From: Thereva unica
Taxonomy: Eukaryota > Arthropoda > Insecta > Diptera > Therevidae
Assembly (NCBI GenBank): GCA_949987705.1
Contig: OX465281.1
Span: forward strand, 3,760,001 to 3,824,000
Length of the DNA stretch: 64,000 bases
Direction of reading: 5' to 3'
Shown here: piece after piece, positions 48,000-57,673 of the stretch
How positions within the stretch are numbered: position 1 is the first letter of the stretch
Layout of the letters: every line of letters starts with the position of its first letter
Made by a program: the position numbers and the translations under genes
The notes under the pieces: generated by a model
Told to the model about the DNA's origin: nothing
What the model saw: the letters and a program-made list of their open reading frames with translations, nothing else
Databases searched by the model: none

Positions 48000-49362
48000 T
48001 ATAATTATCTCCCACCGAAAAAAGTTACGCAAAGTCCCCCAGTTCGTCCTCCGTCGTTGATGGCGAAGGAACGCCTGAGGTGTAGATATCCTCGGATAAG
48101 AAAGGACTCAGGGATGTTAGGTGAGTACCCTCAGGCACCTTAGGATCAGCTACTTCCGTTCCTTTGTCACCCGCAATGCCAGGCACATTGGGTTCAGCTA
48201 CTTCAAAACTGTGCCCCCCGTAGTGCTAGGTACTTCCGTACCTATGTTACCCGCAGTGCCCGAGGGCTCGCCTTTTACATCCGCAGGTGAAGACAACTCC
48301 ACTCTGATTGAGGGGCAAGAAGTCTTTCTTGAAAGGCCTCAGTGTTATGGAAGAGAAAACGTAACTTATAACGCCACCAGATTTCGTCAAAGGTCCTAGC
48401 GACTCTTTGCTAATTACAAGTGTAAACGCTCGGCCGTCACCTTTCGGATTCCACAATTTCGTAATCTTCCACGTACCGGTTAATCAACCGAATAATATCC
48501 AGAATAGTCTGAGGCTGGACTGGTTCAGCAGATCCAGGAACGTGCTCTCGGTCAACTCGGGATCCCCTCCCTCATAACGACCTTGAGTTTAGCGCCTGGT
48601 TATGCATCCCCGATTCTGGATATTGCTATTTTATAGAGATCGACAGATATCTGATCGACACATGCGATGAGCTTCACGCGGTGCTGATACCATCCGCCAT
48701 CACGCAGTAAAAAGCAGTGCCAGGATGCTCCTGAAGAATTGGGAGGAAAATCGTGGCGAGCCTGACAAAGTTGCTCCATTTTTCAGGCAAAATGGTGTCA
48801 TCTGGATCGCTTCCGTCGATAATGGCGATCACGATTTGATCTTTTAGCACTTGGCTTAGTCTTAGTAGTGAGAGGAAGTAGATTGTTACTTTTGCTACTA
48901 CGTTTAGCCTCAGGGTGATTCGGTTCCTCAAGGGACCTCTGACGTTTTGGTGTTGGATTTCCAGTTTCGCTCGTTGACAACATACGTCGTCCACCTTATT
49001 GAAGATCATTACATCTTGATGATCTCACCCTTCGCAGCTCCCTCGAATCGAACAAAGATTCTTAGGGCGCTGCATTGCTTTTGGTACTTCACTTTTGATG
49101 GTGGAGCACTTTTAAAGCTCGTTAGAGACACTGGGTATCTGCACGGGTGCAGCTGAGAGGCCTGCTTCTATCGAAGTAACTGGCTTCGAGGGATTGGGGA
49201 CTTCGGAATAGAGTCTAAGGCTCCCTTTTTCCCTTTACCAACCTTACTGCCTTTAAAAACAGCAGAACTGGTTTTCTGAGCCTCCATATTGGAGGCGAGA
49301 AGTTTTAATTTTGGGGCTTTTCCATAAAAGGTCCCACGAGTAGTGCGGATAAGATAGTCCAT
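48000..49362 (-). mobile_element. Retroelement ORF1 with DUF4780-type domain, degenerate
   Basis: Minus frames in order: a basic N-terminus NPTPKRQRSLEEPNHPEAKR (48798-48983); IAIIDGSDPDDTILPEKW (48674-49009); DQISVDLYKIAISRIGDA (about 48600-48660); and the DUF4780 core WKITKLWNPKGDGRAFTLVI with SKESLGPLTKSGGVISY (48340-48470). The domain has the same layout as the plus-strand copy near 19620. Several frameshifts are present. Confidence 0.6.
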
Positions 49363-49819
49363 CTAGCCAGAGCCGCTTACTAGGATCAGGCACTTATACA
49401 CAGTTTATCGTAGTTTTTTAACACAGTTCCACTGCGCAGTTAAAACTGATAGTGTGTGGGCCGCTTTACAGACTAAGGACAATAACCATACTGAAAAGAA
49501 TTCTATAGGAAATTAAGAATGACAAAATTACGTGAAAATTATATACAGTTCGCTTTAAACAATGACGACAGCTGCTATGATTGCAACTTAATTGAAGATA
49601 TGCCAAAAGAGAAATCAAGCGGAGCCATCAGGAACAGACTGCAAGTACAATATTATATTCGCTTTAAAAATTTGTCTATACATTAAGAAGCCAAGATGTT
49701 TACAGACTGAGTTGAAACACGGTGCCACTCTTAAGACTGGGTCATTCTGTCCATACGTGTTTCTGTGCGTCGGTACAAACAGCAAAGGTCTAGATGTAAG
49801 GAGTGTCTCAGGTGCATAA

Positions 49820-49990
49820 ATATTGGTCAAAGCTAGAAGAGGGGGATCTTCATATCGTCCGCGAGTTCTAAAGCATACTTAAAAAGAGTTGAAACAGAAT
49901 TTACAAATAGGATAAATAAAAGAGGCCCTACATATGTGGCTTTTTGGGGAACCGCAGAAGTAGCCTCGAAATATGAAGACACTGGTTTAT
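49820..49990 (-). mobile_element. LINE reverse transcriptase fragment
   Basis: The minus frame reads SAVPQKATYVGPLLFILFVN, then KYALELADDMKIPL, the PQG..GPLLF and YADD-like boxes of a Jockey/CR1-like polymerase. Confidence 0.6.
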
Positions 49991-50569
49991 TTCATTTCTA
50001 ATTTGATTAAAATGCTTCATTATGTGGCTTATGTTATCAAAATATGAATATACTATTGGTAATTTAATTTTTAAAAATTATAACGACGAATTTGTTCTTT
50101 TGTTATGGAAGAGGGAAAACAAGTCTACACAAAATCACTCTGTCGTACTAAAAATTCTTACCTATTATATATGTACATAGAGTTGCATTTAGTTTCTCTA
50201 TTATTTACAATTAATAATAATTCCCAGACACCGCAAGCATTCTTAAAATAAAATTTTCTTAAATCACTTCTTCCAATTCCGCTCGGCCATCACTTCCAAC
50301 AAACTAAAACCTATATGGAACGAGTAAATTCAACAGATTGCAAGGAAATTTTGAATGGCATTACTTAACAATAAATTTCCGAAATTTCCTATTTTTATGA
50401 TGACGTTTCCCTACGTGTTCCCATATTTTGACAACCGTGGCCACTTGATTTCTTTTCTACGTGGACGAAGTCTTTCACTTGGTCAAAATTTCTAAGCGAG
50501 GCGCACGAGACGGGACTGTTTTCGGTGAAAGTTTGTAACGTTTAGTTAATATCAATTAAAACACTCATA

Positions 50570-51049
50570 ATGGTAAGTGGACAATGTGAAGAACTAGTTA
50601 TTAATCGTGTTTCTTGCGGAAAATAAGTGATTTTAGATAAGATTTCCGAGAGAGAGAAATTTTGATAGGTTAATAATTATGGTAATTTTTCGTAATTCTA
50701 GCCAGCACCAGCAAGTTCTACCGCTGTAGGAAGCGGAAGTAGATCTCCCAGCAAATTGGCTGTTCCAAGGAATAGTGCTGGAGGTGGTACTGTAAAACAG
50801 CGAAAGACTACAACAACGACCGCAGCCAGAAATCGCACCACAGGAGCTGGATCTGGTGGAATGTGGCGATTCTACACTGACGATTCTCCTGGTATTAAAG
50901 TGTAAGTTGTAAAGTCTTCCTTTTACTTGTACTGTTGCTAAAAGTCTCCTTCTAATTGCAGTGGTCCAGTTCCAGTGCTTGTAATGTCCCTGCTGTTCAT
51001 CGCCTCCGTTTTCATGCTGCACATCTGGGGCAAATACAATCGTTCTTAA
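50570..51049 (+). CDS. Sec61beta: Sec61 translocon beta subunit
   Basis: Three exons: 50570-50572 (the ATG alone), 50702-50901 and 50962-51049, with GT..AG introns of 129 and 60 bp. They encode 96 residues. The N-terminus [18 protein letters not shown] is the low-complexity cytosolic part. [20 protein letters not shown] is the family signature before the single tail-anchored membrane helix ([15 protein letters not shown]), and HIWGKYNRS is the lumenal end. The product is the small, non-essential-core subunit of the heterotrimeric ER protein-conducting channel Sec61, which contacts ribosome and signal peptidase complexes. Length and C-terminus match insect orthologues. It is complete, with AATAAA at 51180-51185. 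The first intron directly after ATG is notable. Identification is secure. Confidence 0.96.
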
Positions 51050-51179
51050 GCTCCTACTTGTAACTATTATTTCAAATATTTTCTCTTGTATTAGTTGTAA
51101 TTTCTGCGTTTACAGTTCTTGATAATGTCATTCCCATTGACATCGTAATTTCTTTTTATATTAAAAATATGAAGAGTGT

Positions 51180-51185
51180 AATAAA
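51180..51185 (+). promoter_or_regulatory. Polyadenylation signal of Sec61beta
   Basis: AATAAA lies 131 bp after the stop codon, followed by an A-rich and then GT-rich stretch. Confidence 0.7.
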
Positions 51186-51689
51186 AATGAAAATTTATAA
51201 TTATAACAAGTGTTTTAGTGATTTAGCTCTTTCTGCCATGATTGTGGCCATATGTAGTATGACTAAAGCACTACGACTATACCTTTCACCAGGTAATCGA
51301 CATATTTTGATTGGAGCTCCAAAGACATGTACCAGTTGATTGCCCTTGAGATCTATCGATTCTTAAGAAACGGGACTAGTGCCAAATAGATCTTACTTGC
51401 GCCAACGTTTCTTCGCCCTAATCATTGTTCGCTTTCTTTTTGATACACGAGACAAAATCGAAAAGTGATCTACAGAAAATCATAGTAAAAGGCAAGACAA
51501 TTGAGCGTGCGAGAGACAGCAACTTGTTTCAACACCTACTTCTATGGAATTGGTGTCTATCCAGAAGTATACGAAGGGGGCTACCTGCAGAGACACCAAT
51601 GGAGAGTAACTCAATCTTCCTGATTTCTACCAGCATGGAAGGGGTAGAACGTGTTGCCCATAAGAATAAGGAAATTTATTTTTAGGAAT

Positions 51690-51963
51690 GGAGGTCTGGG
51701 CAGCAAGCAAGTCGGGTTTCAAGAATGAATGCAGCACTAAACTGGCTATTTCGGAAACCCTGAACCTTATAAACGACTATCTTGATAATCTGATCTACAA
51801 CCTTGAACTCCAAGGGCTCGCCGTATGATCTGCTGAACAACAATCTTAGTGGGAGGCACGTGACAACTAGAGTTAATACTATCTTGTGTGACCAACACTA
51901 GTGCTCACAACTGGAATTCCTCAAGGCTCCATACTAGAACCACTTCTGTACTTGCTCTATATC
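51690..51963 (+). mobile_element. Jockey/CR1-like LINE polymerase fragment, left half of the RTE target
   Basis: The plus frame ends TTGIPQGSILEPLLYLLYI. After the inserted RTE-like element and one copy of the target duplication it continues in frame as NDIKYSRISGENFQR (55254 on). The host LINE was already decayed, since upstream frames are broken. Confidence 0.65.
51952..51963. repeat. Target-site duplication, left copy (12 bp)
   Basis: TTGCTCTATATC is repeated exactly at 55242-55253 on the other side of the RTE-like element. Confidence 0.85.
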
Positions 51964-54900
51964 TTTCTTTAAACTCCTTTAATCCCTCATGGGACATAGG
52001 GCGGAAACAGTTGCCCTCCGGCGGACTCTGTTTTGCGCGACAGCTCTTAGCTCCGACCAGGATCTCCCAGTTGTTGTGGCTTCTTCTAGTAGGGTTCTCC
52101 TCCACGTTGTTCTAGGTCTTCCTACTCGACGGGAACCTTGCGGATTCCAGTCAAGGGCCTGTTTGGCTAGATTTTCGTTTTCGCGTCGCAAGGTGTGGCC
52201 AACCCAATTCCATTTCCTTCGCCTGATTTGGTCGTCTATCCTTTCTTGGCCGGCACGGCGCCATATTTCTACGTTTGAAATTCTATCTTGCCAGCGGATT
52301 TTTAGGATACGACGCAGGCATCTGTTGATGAAGACTTGTAGGCGCCCTGTTATGAATTGGGTGACTTTCCATGTTTCGCAACCATACAAAAGAACTGCCT
52401 TAACGTTGGAGTTGAACAGCCGCAATTTGGTGTTAGTGGAAATCACCGTTGATCTCCATATGTGGGACAGGCATGCATATGCGCCTCGTGCTTTATTTAT
52501 TCTTGAACTGACGTCTTTTTCTGCCCCACCATTTTCGGTAATAATGCTACCGAGGTAGCAGAATTTATTTACCAGTTTCACGTCACGGTTATTCAGCGCT
52601 GTTCGTTCAATGGTGTTTGCATTTATCCGCATTTCTTTAGTTTTAGTCGGATTTAGCCTTAAGCCTGCTGGACTACTTTCTGTTGCCAAATTGTTTAACA
52701 TGTTTTTGAGGTCCTGGTGTCTGTGGGCCAGCAAACAGATATCATCGGCGTAGTCGAGATCCTTAAGGCGGTCTAACAAACCCCATTGTATTCCGCCTGT
52801 TCTACTATCTAGAGCGCCGACAAGGATGTCATTTATTACTATAAGAAATAGTAAAGGCGAGAGTAGGCATCCTTGTCGTACTCCTGAGCTCACCTCGAAG
52901 CTGTCGGATAATTTTCCATTATGGAGAACTCTGCATTTGGAATTGTTATATAGGGCTTTTATCAATTCTATTATTTTATCAGGCAGTCCACGTCGCCGTA
53001 GTGCCTGCCATATAAAGCTCCTATTGACCGAGTCGAACGCTTTCTCATAATCTACGAAAGCAAGGTAAAGGGGGGATCGGAATTCAGTAGACTGCTCCAC
53101 TATTATTCGTAAGGTGTTAATATGATCAATACAGGAGCGGCCCTTCCTGAATCCGGCCTGCTGCCTCCTAAGCGTTCGATCAACTGCCTCACTTATCCTA
53201 GATAGTAATATATGGGACAAAATTTTGCCCACAGTAGATAATAAACAGATACCTCTCCAGTTGTCGCATATTGTTAGGTCCCCCTTTTTTGGTATTTTGA
53301 CTATGATACCTTCCGTCCAATCCTCCGGAAAGGTACAGGTGTTCCATGCTATTTCTAGGATTGGCTGAAGCGCATCTGCTATGAGGCTTGAGTCGGCTTT
53401 CAACAATTCTGGCGGGATGCCATCTTTTCCTGCTGCTTTACCATTGGCCATCGCATGAATTGCGGTTACTATTTCCGTCTTGGATGGGGCCCGAGTAGCG
53501 ATTCTTATTGGCTGTGCATTGTTGTTGTTTTCCTGAGGTTCCTGTGTAAGTGTACCATTCAGGGCGGCGAAGAAGTAATCTCTCCATCTTTGGAGTTGCT
53601 CTTCGTCGTTGCACAGCAGCCTTCCATCCGCACTCTTAACGGCATGCTTTTTAGTAGAGTGCTTTCCCGAGAGCTGTTTAGTGATTTGGTACAGCACCTT
53701 ACTGTTGCCTGTGTTTGCCGCGTTTTCCGCTTTTTCTGCGAGCTCATTTATCTGCTGCCTTTTATCACGCCGGACACTTCTCTTAACCTCCCGATGTAAT
53801 TGGGAGTATTCCCGTTCTAATTGGTGACGTCTTTCCGGGTCGTTTGTAGAGTTTACGTTATTTTTAAGGGCCCTTCTGCGTTCTATTTTTTGCCAGGTTG
53901 TGTCCGAGATCCAGTGTTGCTGGTTTCTTTGGACATAACCGATGCTCATTTCCGCAGCCGTCAATATCGCGCCCTTCGTCGTACTCCACAATTCTTCAAT
54001 ATTTGTGTCGTCAGAAACGATTTGCTGGTTTAATAAGTCTTGTAGGTTTCTAGCAAATTCCCGCTTTTTAACGCTCTCCCGCAGGAGGTCTACGTTAAAC
54101 CGTCTACGGGTTCTAGCAGTTTGTTGCACGTTTCTGATTGCAGCAATTTTAAGGCGAATAGTTGTTACAACCAAATGGTGGTCGCTTCCAGTATCCGCTC
54201 CCCTGAAACTCCTGACATCCTCAAGAATAGTTCTCCATCTGCGGCTGACGGCCACGTGATCTATCTGATTTCTCGTTCTACCATCGGGCGATACCCAGGT
54301 CTCTTTGTGTATCTTCTTGTGACAAAAGTAAGTTCCACCTACCATGAGTTGGTGGGAACTACAAAAGTCAACGAAAAGCTCACCATTGTTATTGGTAACT
54401 TGGCTTAGGCCTTGGTTTCCAATTGTATGTTCAAGGCCGGTGTTGTCACGGCCGATCTGTGCGTTTAAGTCACCCATTAAAACAATGATGTCTCCCCTTG
54501 GAATAGAGCGAAAACCCTCATTCAGTCGCATATAGAACTCGTCCTTGATGTCATCTTCTGCCTCTTCAGTTGGAGCATAGCATTGGACTACCGTAGTACT
54601 TCTTAGTCTGGTACGCAGGCGCACGGTAATAATCCTCTCAGAAACTGGTGACCAGCTAATGAGGCTGGACCTGGCTTCTTTGGTGAGTATTACGCCAACG
54701 CCACTCCTACGGCTTTCAGTTTCGTTTCTACCAGAATATAAGAAGGACTCACCGTTTGGGCAGATATGTTCCCCCGCATCGGGCCATCTGGTCTCGCTAA
54801 GTCCCATGATCTTGATTTTATATCGATTCATCTCGTTGAGGACTTCATCCAGCCGTCCCTCAGCAAGCAGTGTTCTCACATTCCATGATCCGATTCGTGT

Positions 54901-55241
54901 CCTTGTTCGAAAAGCAAAGGTCGTCGTCGTGTTGTCCATCCGGTTCCGAGGCATTGTTTGCCGATTCGTAGCAATGGTGTTTTTTATGGGAGCGGGTTGC
55001 TAACCCTCAGCCCAACCGACTTAAAACTCTGTTTTGTGGCGCAGAGAGCTCTCCATTCGCCCGTCTCCCGTTAGCTCCTTCCGAAGAAGTACCCCAGGGG
55101 GCACCGCGGGGAGGTGGGATTAGGGCTTGCTAACAGGTCTGCTAGATGTTCGTCTACAGTGACTTTTCTCGGGTCTTGACAGAAGTGACAAATCGGGTGC
55201 CACCACTTTCCGAGGTCTTTGTTAGCCGTTCGCCCCCCCGT
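51964..55241 (-). mobile_element. Complete RTE-like LINE, 3278 bp, intact ORF
   Basis: A perfect 12-bp target duplication bounds the element. In its own orientation it has a 5' untranslated region of about 287 bp that opens with a run of G, one long ORF, and a 3' untranslated region of only 15 bp (51964-51978). A very short 3' end is a hallmark of the RTE clade. There is no internal break, which indicates a recent insertion. Clade is assigned from layout and motif style; phylogeny was not run. Confidence 0.85.
51979..54954 (-). CDS. RTE-like endonuclease/reverse transcriptase polyprotein, 991 aa
   Basis: The N-terminal APE-type endonuclease (about residues 20-270) shows SWNVRTL (Asn24), GLSETRWP (Glu54), MGDLNAQIG (Asp162, Asn164) and GSDHH (Asp258, His259). 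It nicks target DNA. The reverse transcriptase (about 500-780) shows GKAAGKDGIPPELLK, WRGICLLSTVGKIL, GFRKGRSCIDH, AFVDYEKAFDSVNR (Asp635), GVRQGCLLSPLLF and LDYADDICLLA (Asp737, Asp738). The C-terminal part (780-991) has FCYLGSIITENGGAEKDV, the YGCETW motif and a GRPRTTWRR tail. All catalytic residues I can check are present, so the protein may be active. Start is the first ATG of the frame. Confidence 0.9.
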   Translation of the reverse strand: MPRNRMDNTTTTFAFRTRTRIGSWNVRTLLAEGRLDEVLNEMNRYKIKIMGLSETRWPDAGEHICPNGESFLYSGRNETESRRSGVGVILTKEARSSLISWSPVSERIITVRLRTRLRSTTVVQCYAPTEEAEDDIKDEFYMRLNEGFRSIPRGDIIVLMGDLNAQIGRDNTGLEHTIGNQGLSQVTNNNGELFVDFCSSHQLMVGGTYFCHKKIHKETWVSPDGRTRNQIDHVAVSRRWRTILEDVRSFRGADTGSDHHLVVTTIRLKIAAIRNVQQTARTRRRFNVDLLRESVKKREFARNLQDLLNQQIVSDDTNIEELWSTTKGAILTAAEMSIGYVQRNQQHWISDTTWQKIERRRALKNNVNSTNDPERRHQLEREYSQLHREVKRSVRRDKRQQINELAEKAENAANTGNSKVLYQITKQLSGKHSTKKHAVKSADGRLLCNDEEQLQRWRDYFFAALNGTLTQEPQENNNNAQPIRIATRAPSKTEIVTAIHAMANGKAAGKDGIPPELLKADSSLIADALQPILEIAWNTCTFPEDWTEGIIVKIPKKGDLTICDNWRGICLLSTVGKILSHILLSRISEAVDRTLRRQQAGFRKGRSCIDHINTLRIIVEQSTEFRSPLYLAFVDYEKAFDSVNRSFIWQALRRRGLPDKIIELIKALYNNSKCRVLHNGKLSDSFEVSSGVRQGCLLSPLLFLIVINDILVGALDSRTGGIQWGLLDRLKDLDYADDICLLAHRHQDLKNMLNNLATESSPAGLRLNPTKTKEMRINANTIERTALNNRDVKLVNKFCYLGSIITENGGAEKDVSSRINKARGAYACLSHIWRSTVISTNTKLRLFNSNVKAVLLYGCETWKVTQFITGRLQVFINRCLRRILKIRWQDRISNVEIWRRAGQERIDDQIRRRKWNWVGHTLRRENENLAKQALDWNPQGSRRVGRPRTTWRRTLLEEATTTGRSWSELRAVAQNRVRRRATVSALCPMRD

Positions 55242-55253
55242 TGCTCTATATCA
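55242..55253. repeat. Target-site duplication, right copy (12 bp)
   Basis: Exact copy of 51952-51963. The sequence beyond it continues the interrupted LINE frame. Confidence 0.85.
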
Positions 55254-55309
55254 ACGACATCAAATACTCAAGGATCAGTGGAGAAAATTTTCAAAGAGTG
55301 GACGTATGC

Positions 55310-55545
55310 AAATAAATGAAAAATTTATTGAATTTCTTTAAGTTCGGGTCTGTATCCACTCGTCAACGTCCCAATCGACCGCATCCTCGGCGGTCCAATG
55401 AAGTTATTGAAGCGGTAACACAGATGTGTTGTATCGCCGCCAATCCCAGGAATTAAATGTGAGTGGAACGACTTTAAGGAGGATTATGAAGCAAGATATT
55501 CATCTCTTCCAATACAATTTGCAACTTTTGTATTGTGTCGACAAT
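55310..55545 (+). mobile_element. Mariner/Tc1-like transposase DNA-binding fragment
   Basis: The plus frames read FGSVSTRQRPNRPHPRRS and, further on, RRQSQELNVSGTTLRRIMKQ with DIHLFQYNLQL. The pattern RRRSQEL-x-S-x-TTLxRIL-x-DL-x-YxxQL is that of the helix-turn-helix region of mariner-like transposases. No catalytic domain follows. Confidence 0.5.
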
Positions 55546-55629
55546 CTATTTTCTTCATTTAGAGAGCAATGTCGAACAGCAGCTCTAGTCGGGGAAGGAA
55601 GGAGTGCCAGAACCTACCCGCAATAGTTT

Positions 55630-56531
55630 TTAGTCCAGTTTTAGTTCTAGAGTGGGGAAAGAACAATCGTGTTGATTTCAACCCCGACAAAACCAAGTAC
55701 TGTCTTATTTCAAAGAAAAAGATCAACACCTCACCATCCTTGAAAGTGGATGACGTGGTACTAAAGGCCGATCCATCCCTACACATCCTAGGTGTGACAT
55801 TAGCCAAAGACTTGCGATGGAATGACCACATATTCCAAATCGCAAAACAAGGATCCCAGTGCTTGGGATTTCTCAAGAGGTGCAAGTTCCTCCTCCAGCC
55901 ATCGGCCCGTGCTGTTATTTATAAATCCTACATTCGGCCTCTTCTCGAATTCAACTCCCTCGTTTGGGGCGGCGCTCCAATAACCACCTTAGCATGGTTA
56001 GATAAGGTCCAAAAAAGGGCCCTTAAGTTAATCAATGACGATACCGCTTGCTCCACCATCGACCCCTTGAGCCACCGTAGGAATGTAGCAGCACTGACCA
56101 AATTTTATCGCTACTATCATAGCGACTGTTCCTCCGAGCTAAACGCTCTCCTGCCTCCACGGCAATCCTATACCCGCAACACCAGATTAGCCCACTCGTC
56201 TCACTCCCTCCACCTGCAACTCCCCCTTTCACGCACTCAACAATATATGCATTCGTTTGTAAATAGAACAACTCGACTGTGGAATAATCTCTCGCAGTCA
56301 GTTTTTCCGAGCTCCTACAACATCCAAGAGTTCAAACGCAGGGTTCATCACCACCTTCTTCAATACCCCCCGTACCTTTATAATCCTTACCCTATTCCCC
56401 CTCCCTCCCTCCCGTACTAAGCTTACTGCTAGACATTGCACCATGACGTGACAAATGACATGACGGACTAGTAGTACAAAGGGTGACTCCTGAGCTTAGC
56501 ACTGCCACATAAAAAAAAAAAAAAAAAAAAA
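55630..56531 (+). mobile_element. 5'-truncated Jockey/CR1-like LINE with poly(A) tail
   Basis: The plus frame (to 56420) holds NPDKTKYCLISKKK, LGVTLAKDLRWNDHI, YKSYIRPLLEFNSLVWG, LDKVQKRALKLI, SHRRNVAALTKFYRYYHSD and FVNRTTRLWNNL, the segment after the YADD box. A short 3' untranslated region and 21 A residues (56511-56531) end it. It is open throughout, so it is fairly young. The 3' end recurs at 9973 and the coding end at 33227-33545. Confidence 0.85.
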
Positions 56532-56764
56532 TCTACTCTCAACCAATACTGTCGGGACTTTGACACCGGGGCTTCGAGAAACAACACGCTGGAGTGTTAT
56601 GCCTCCTGAAACGAGTTGAATCTCATCAACCAACCGATGACATGCGCTTTGGCCGAGCGGGAAAGGGCTAAGGAAGACTATGACAGAAGGAATCGAGAAT
56701 GTACAAAAGGAAGAAGAAAGAAGGAAAGTTACGTAGGTGCGAAAGTGGAAAAGGCGAAGGACCG

Positions 56765-56830
56765 TGGGCTGGCCGGGATTCGAACCCGGGTCCTCTGGGA
56801 TGGTAGCCACACGCCTTACACTTGCTTACT
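56765..56830 (-). repeat. tRNA-like fragment (pseudogene or SINE head)
   Basis: On minus, GACCCGGGTTCGAATCCCGG forms a perfect T-arm with a canonical B box. No matching 5' acceptor strand (GGGCTGG) or D-arm lies at the right distance, so a functional tRNA is unlikely. A tggccgagcgg A-box-like string occurs nearby at about 56650 on the other strand. Confidence 0.4.
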
Positions 56831-56839
56831 CAAAGATTG

Positions 56840-57670
56840 CTGCCAACGCAAAAGCCGCGTCGCTTGTTGCACATCATCAGCGTGCATATGAATCTTAGAA
56901 TGTATTACTACCGAAGGAAGGACAGAGGAAGATGCTGTATAAAAGAGGAATGGAACCTTAGGTTACGCCAGCATATGAAATGGAGCTATCGAGAAACTAC
57001 AGCCACCAAGTAAGTACTGCAAGAGTTTGATAGCAGAAGGAGAAAAATGGACGCGAGAGGAAAGTTTCTGCAAAAGCAGAGAATGATTCGAGCAGCAATA
57101 GGCAGCAAAAGTGGTGAACATCAAGGAGTTGCTCAGTTGTAACTTTGAGGAGCGCAGTTTCGCTGCTGTGATGCTTGCGAAATCCCGACTTCCACTCATT
57201 TATGAGTCGAAGTCGATCACACAATACTCAAGTTTGATTAGATTTAAGTTGCTTTCAGCTTTTCAGGAACCTTAGCCACAAAATAGAACAATACTGATAG
57301 GCCGAAAATCAAAAAGATAAGCAGGAGATGGGCATTTGGGTATTGGTGTAATTAAAGCAAGCTTCCAAGGCCAGGCAAGGTAAGACATGAGTAGTAGAGT
57401 TAAGTGGATTACAGTCTCGTGTGCTCACTTGTGTTCTACACTTTTTCGCACAGTTCTTCAAAGTTGCAACTTCTTCTACCAAAGAACCTTGCCCTCGTCC
57501 ATATTTAAAAGGAAAAATAATGTTCGTAGTTGCCCGCTTTTTTCCTACTACGAATAACTTGAAACAATCAATCATCAAGTCTTCCTTGCAAGTCAAATGC
57601 TATTGCATCTTCAAATTATATTTTATCCATATTTTATTTTTAATATCTATTTCTATATTTTACTATTTTA
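56840..57670. other. Flank before the DNAI7-like gene; no supported feature
   Basis: Short ORFs on both strands without motifs. Promoter and 5' exons of the next gene may lie here but cannot be defined. Confidence 0.35.
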
Positions 57671-57673
57671 AAT

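Noticed and set aside
51989..52558. 189-codon plus ORF
   Set aside because: It lies entirely antisense to the RTE-like polyprotein and is its shadow.
56765..56830. Functional tRNA gene on minus
   Set aside because: Only the T-arm is canonical. No complementary 5' acceptor strand or D-arm lies within the usual 70-95 nt.
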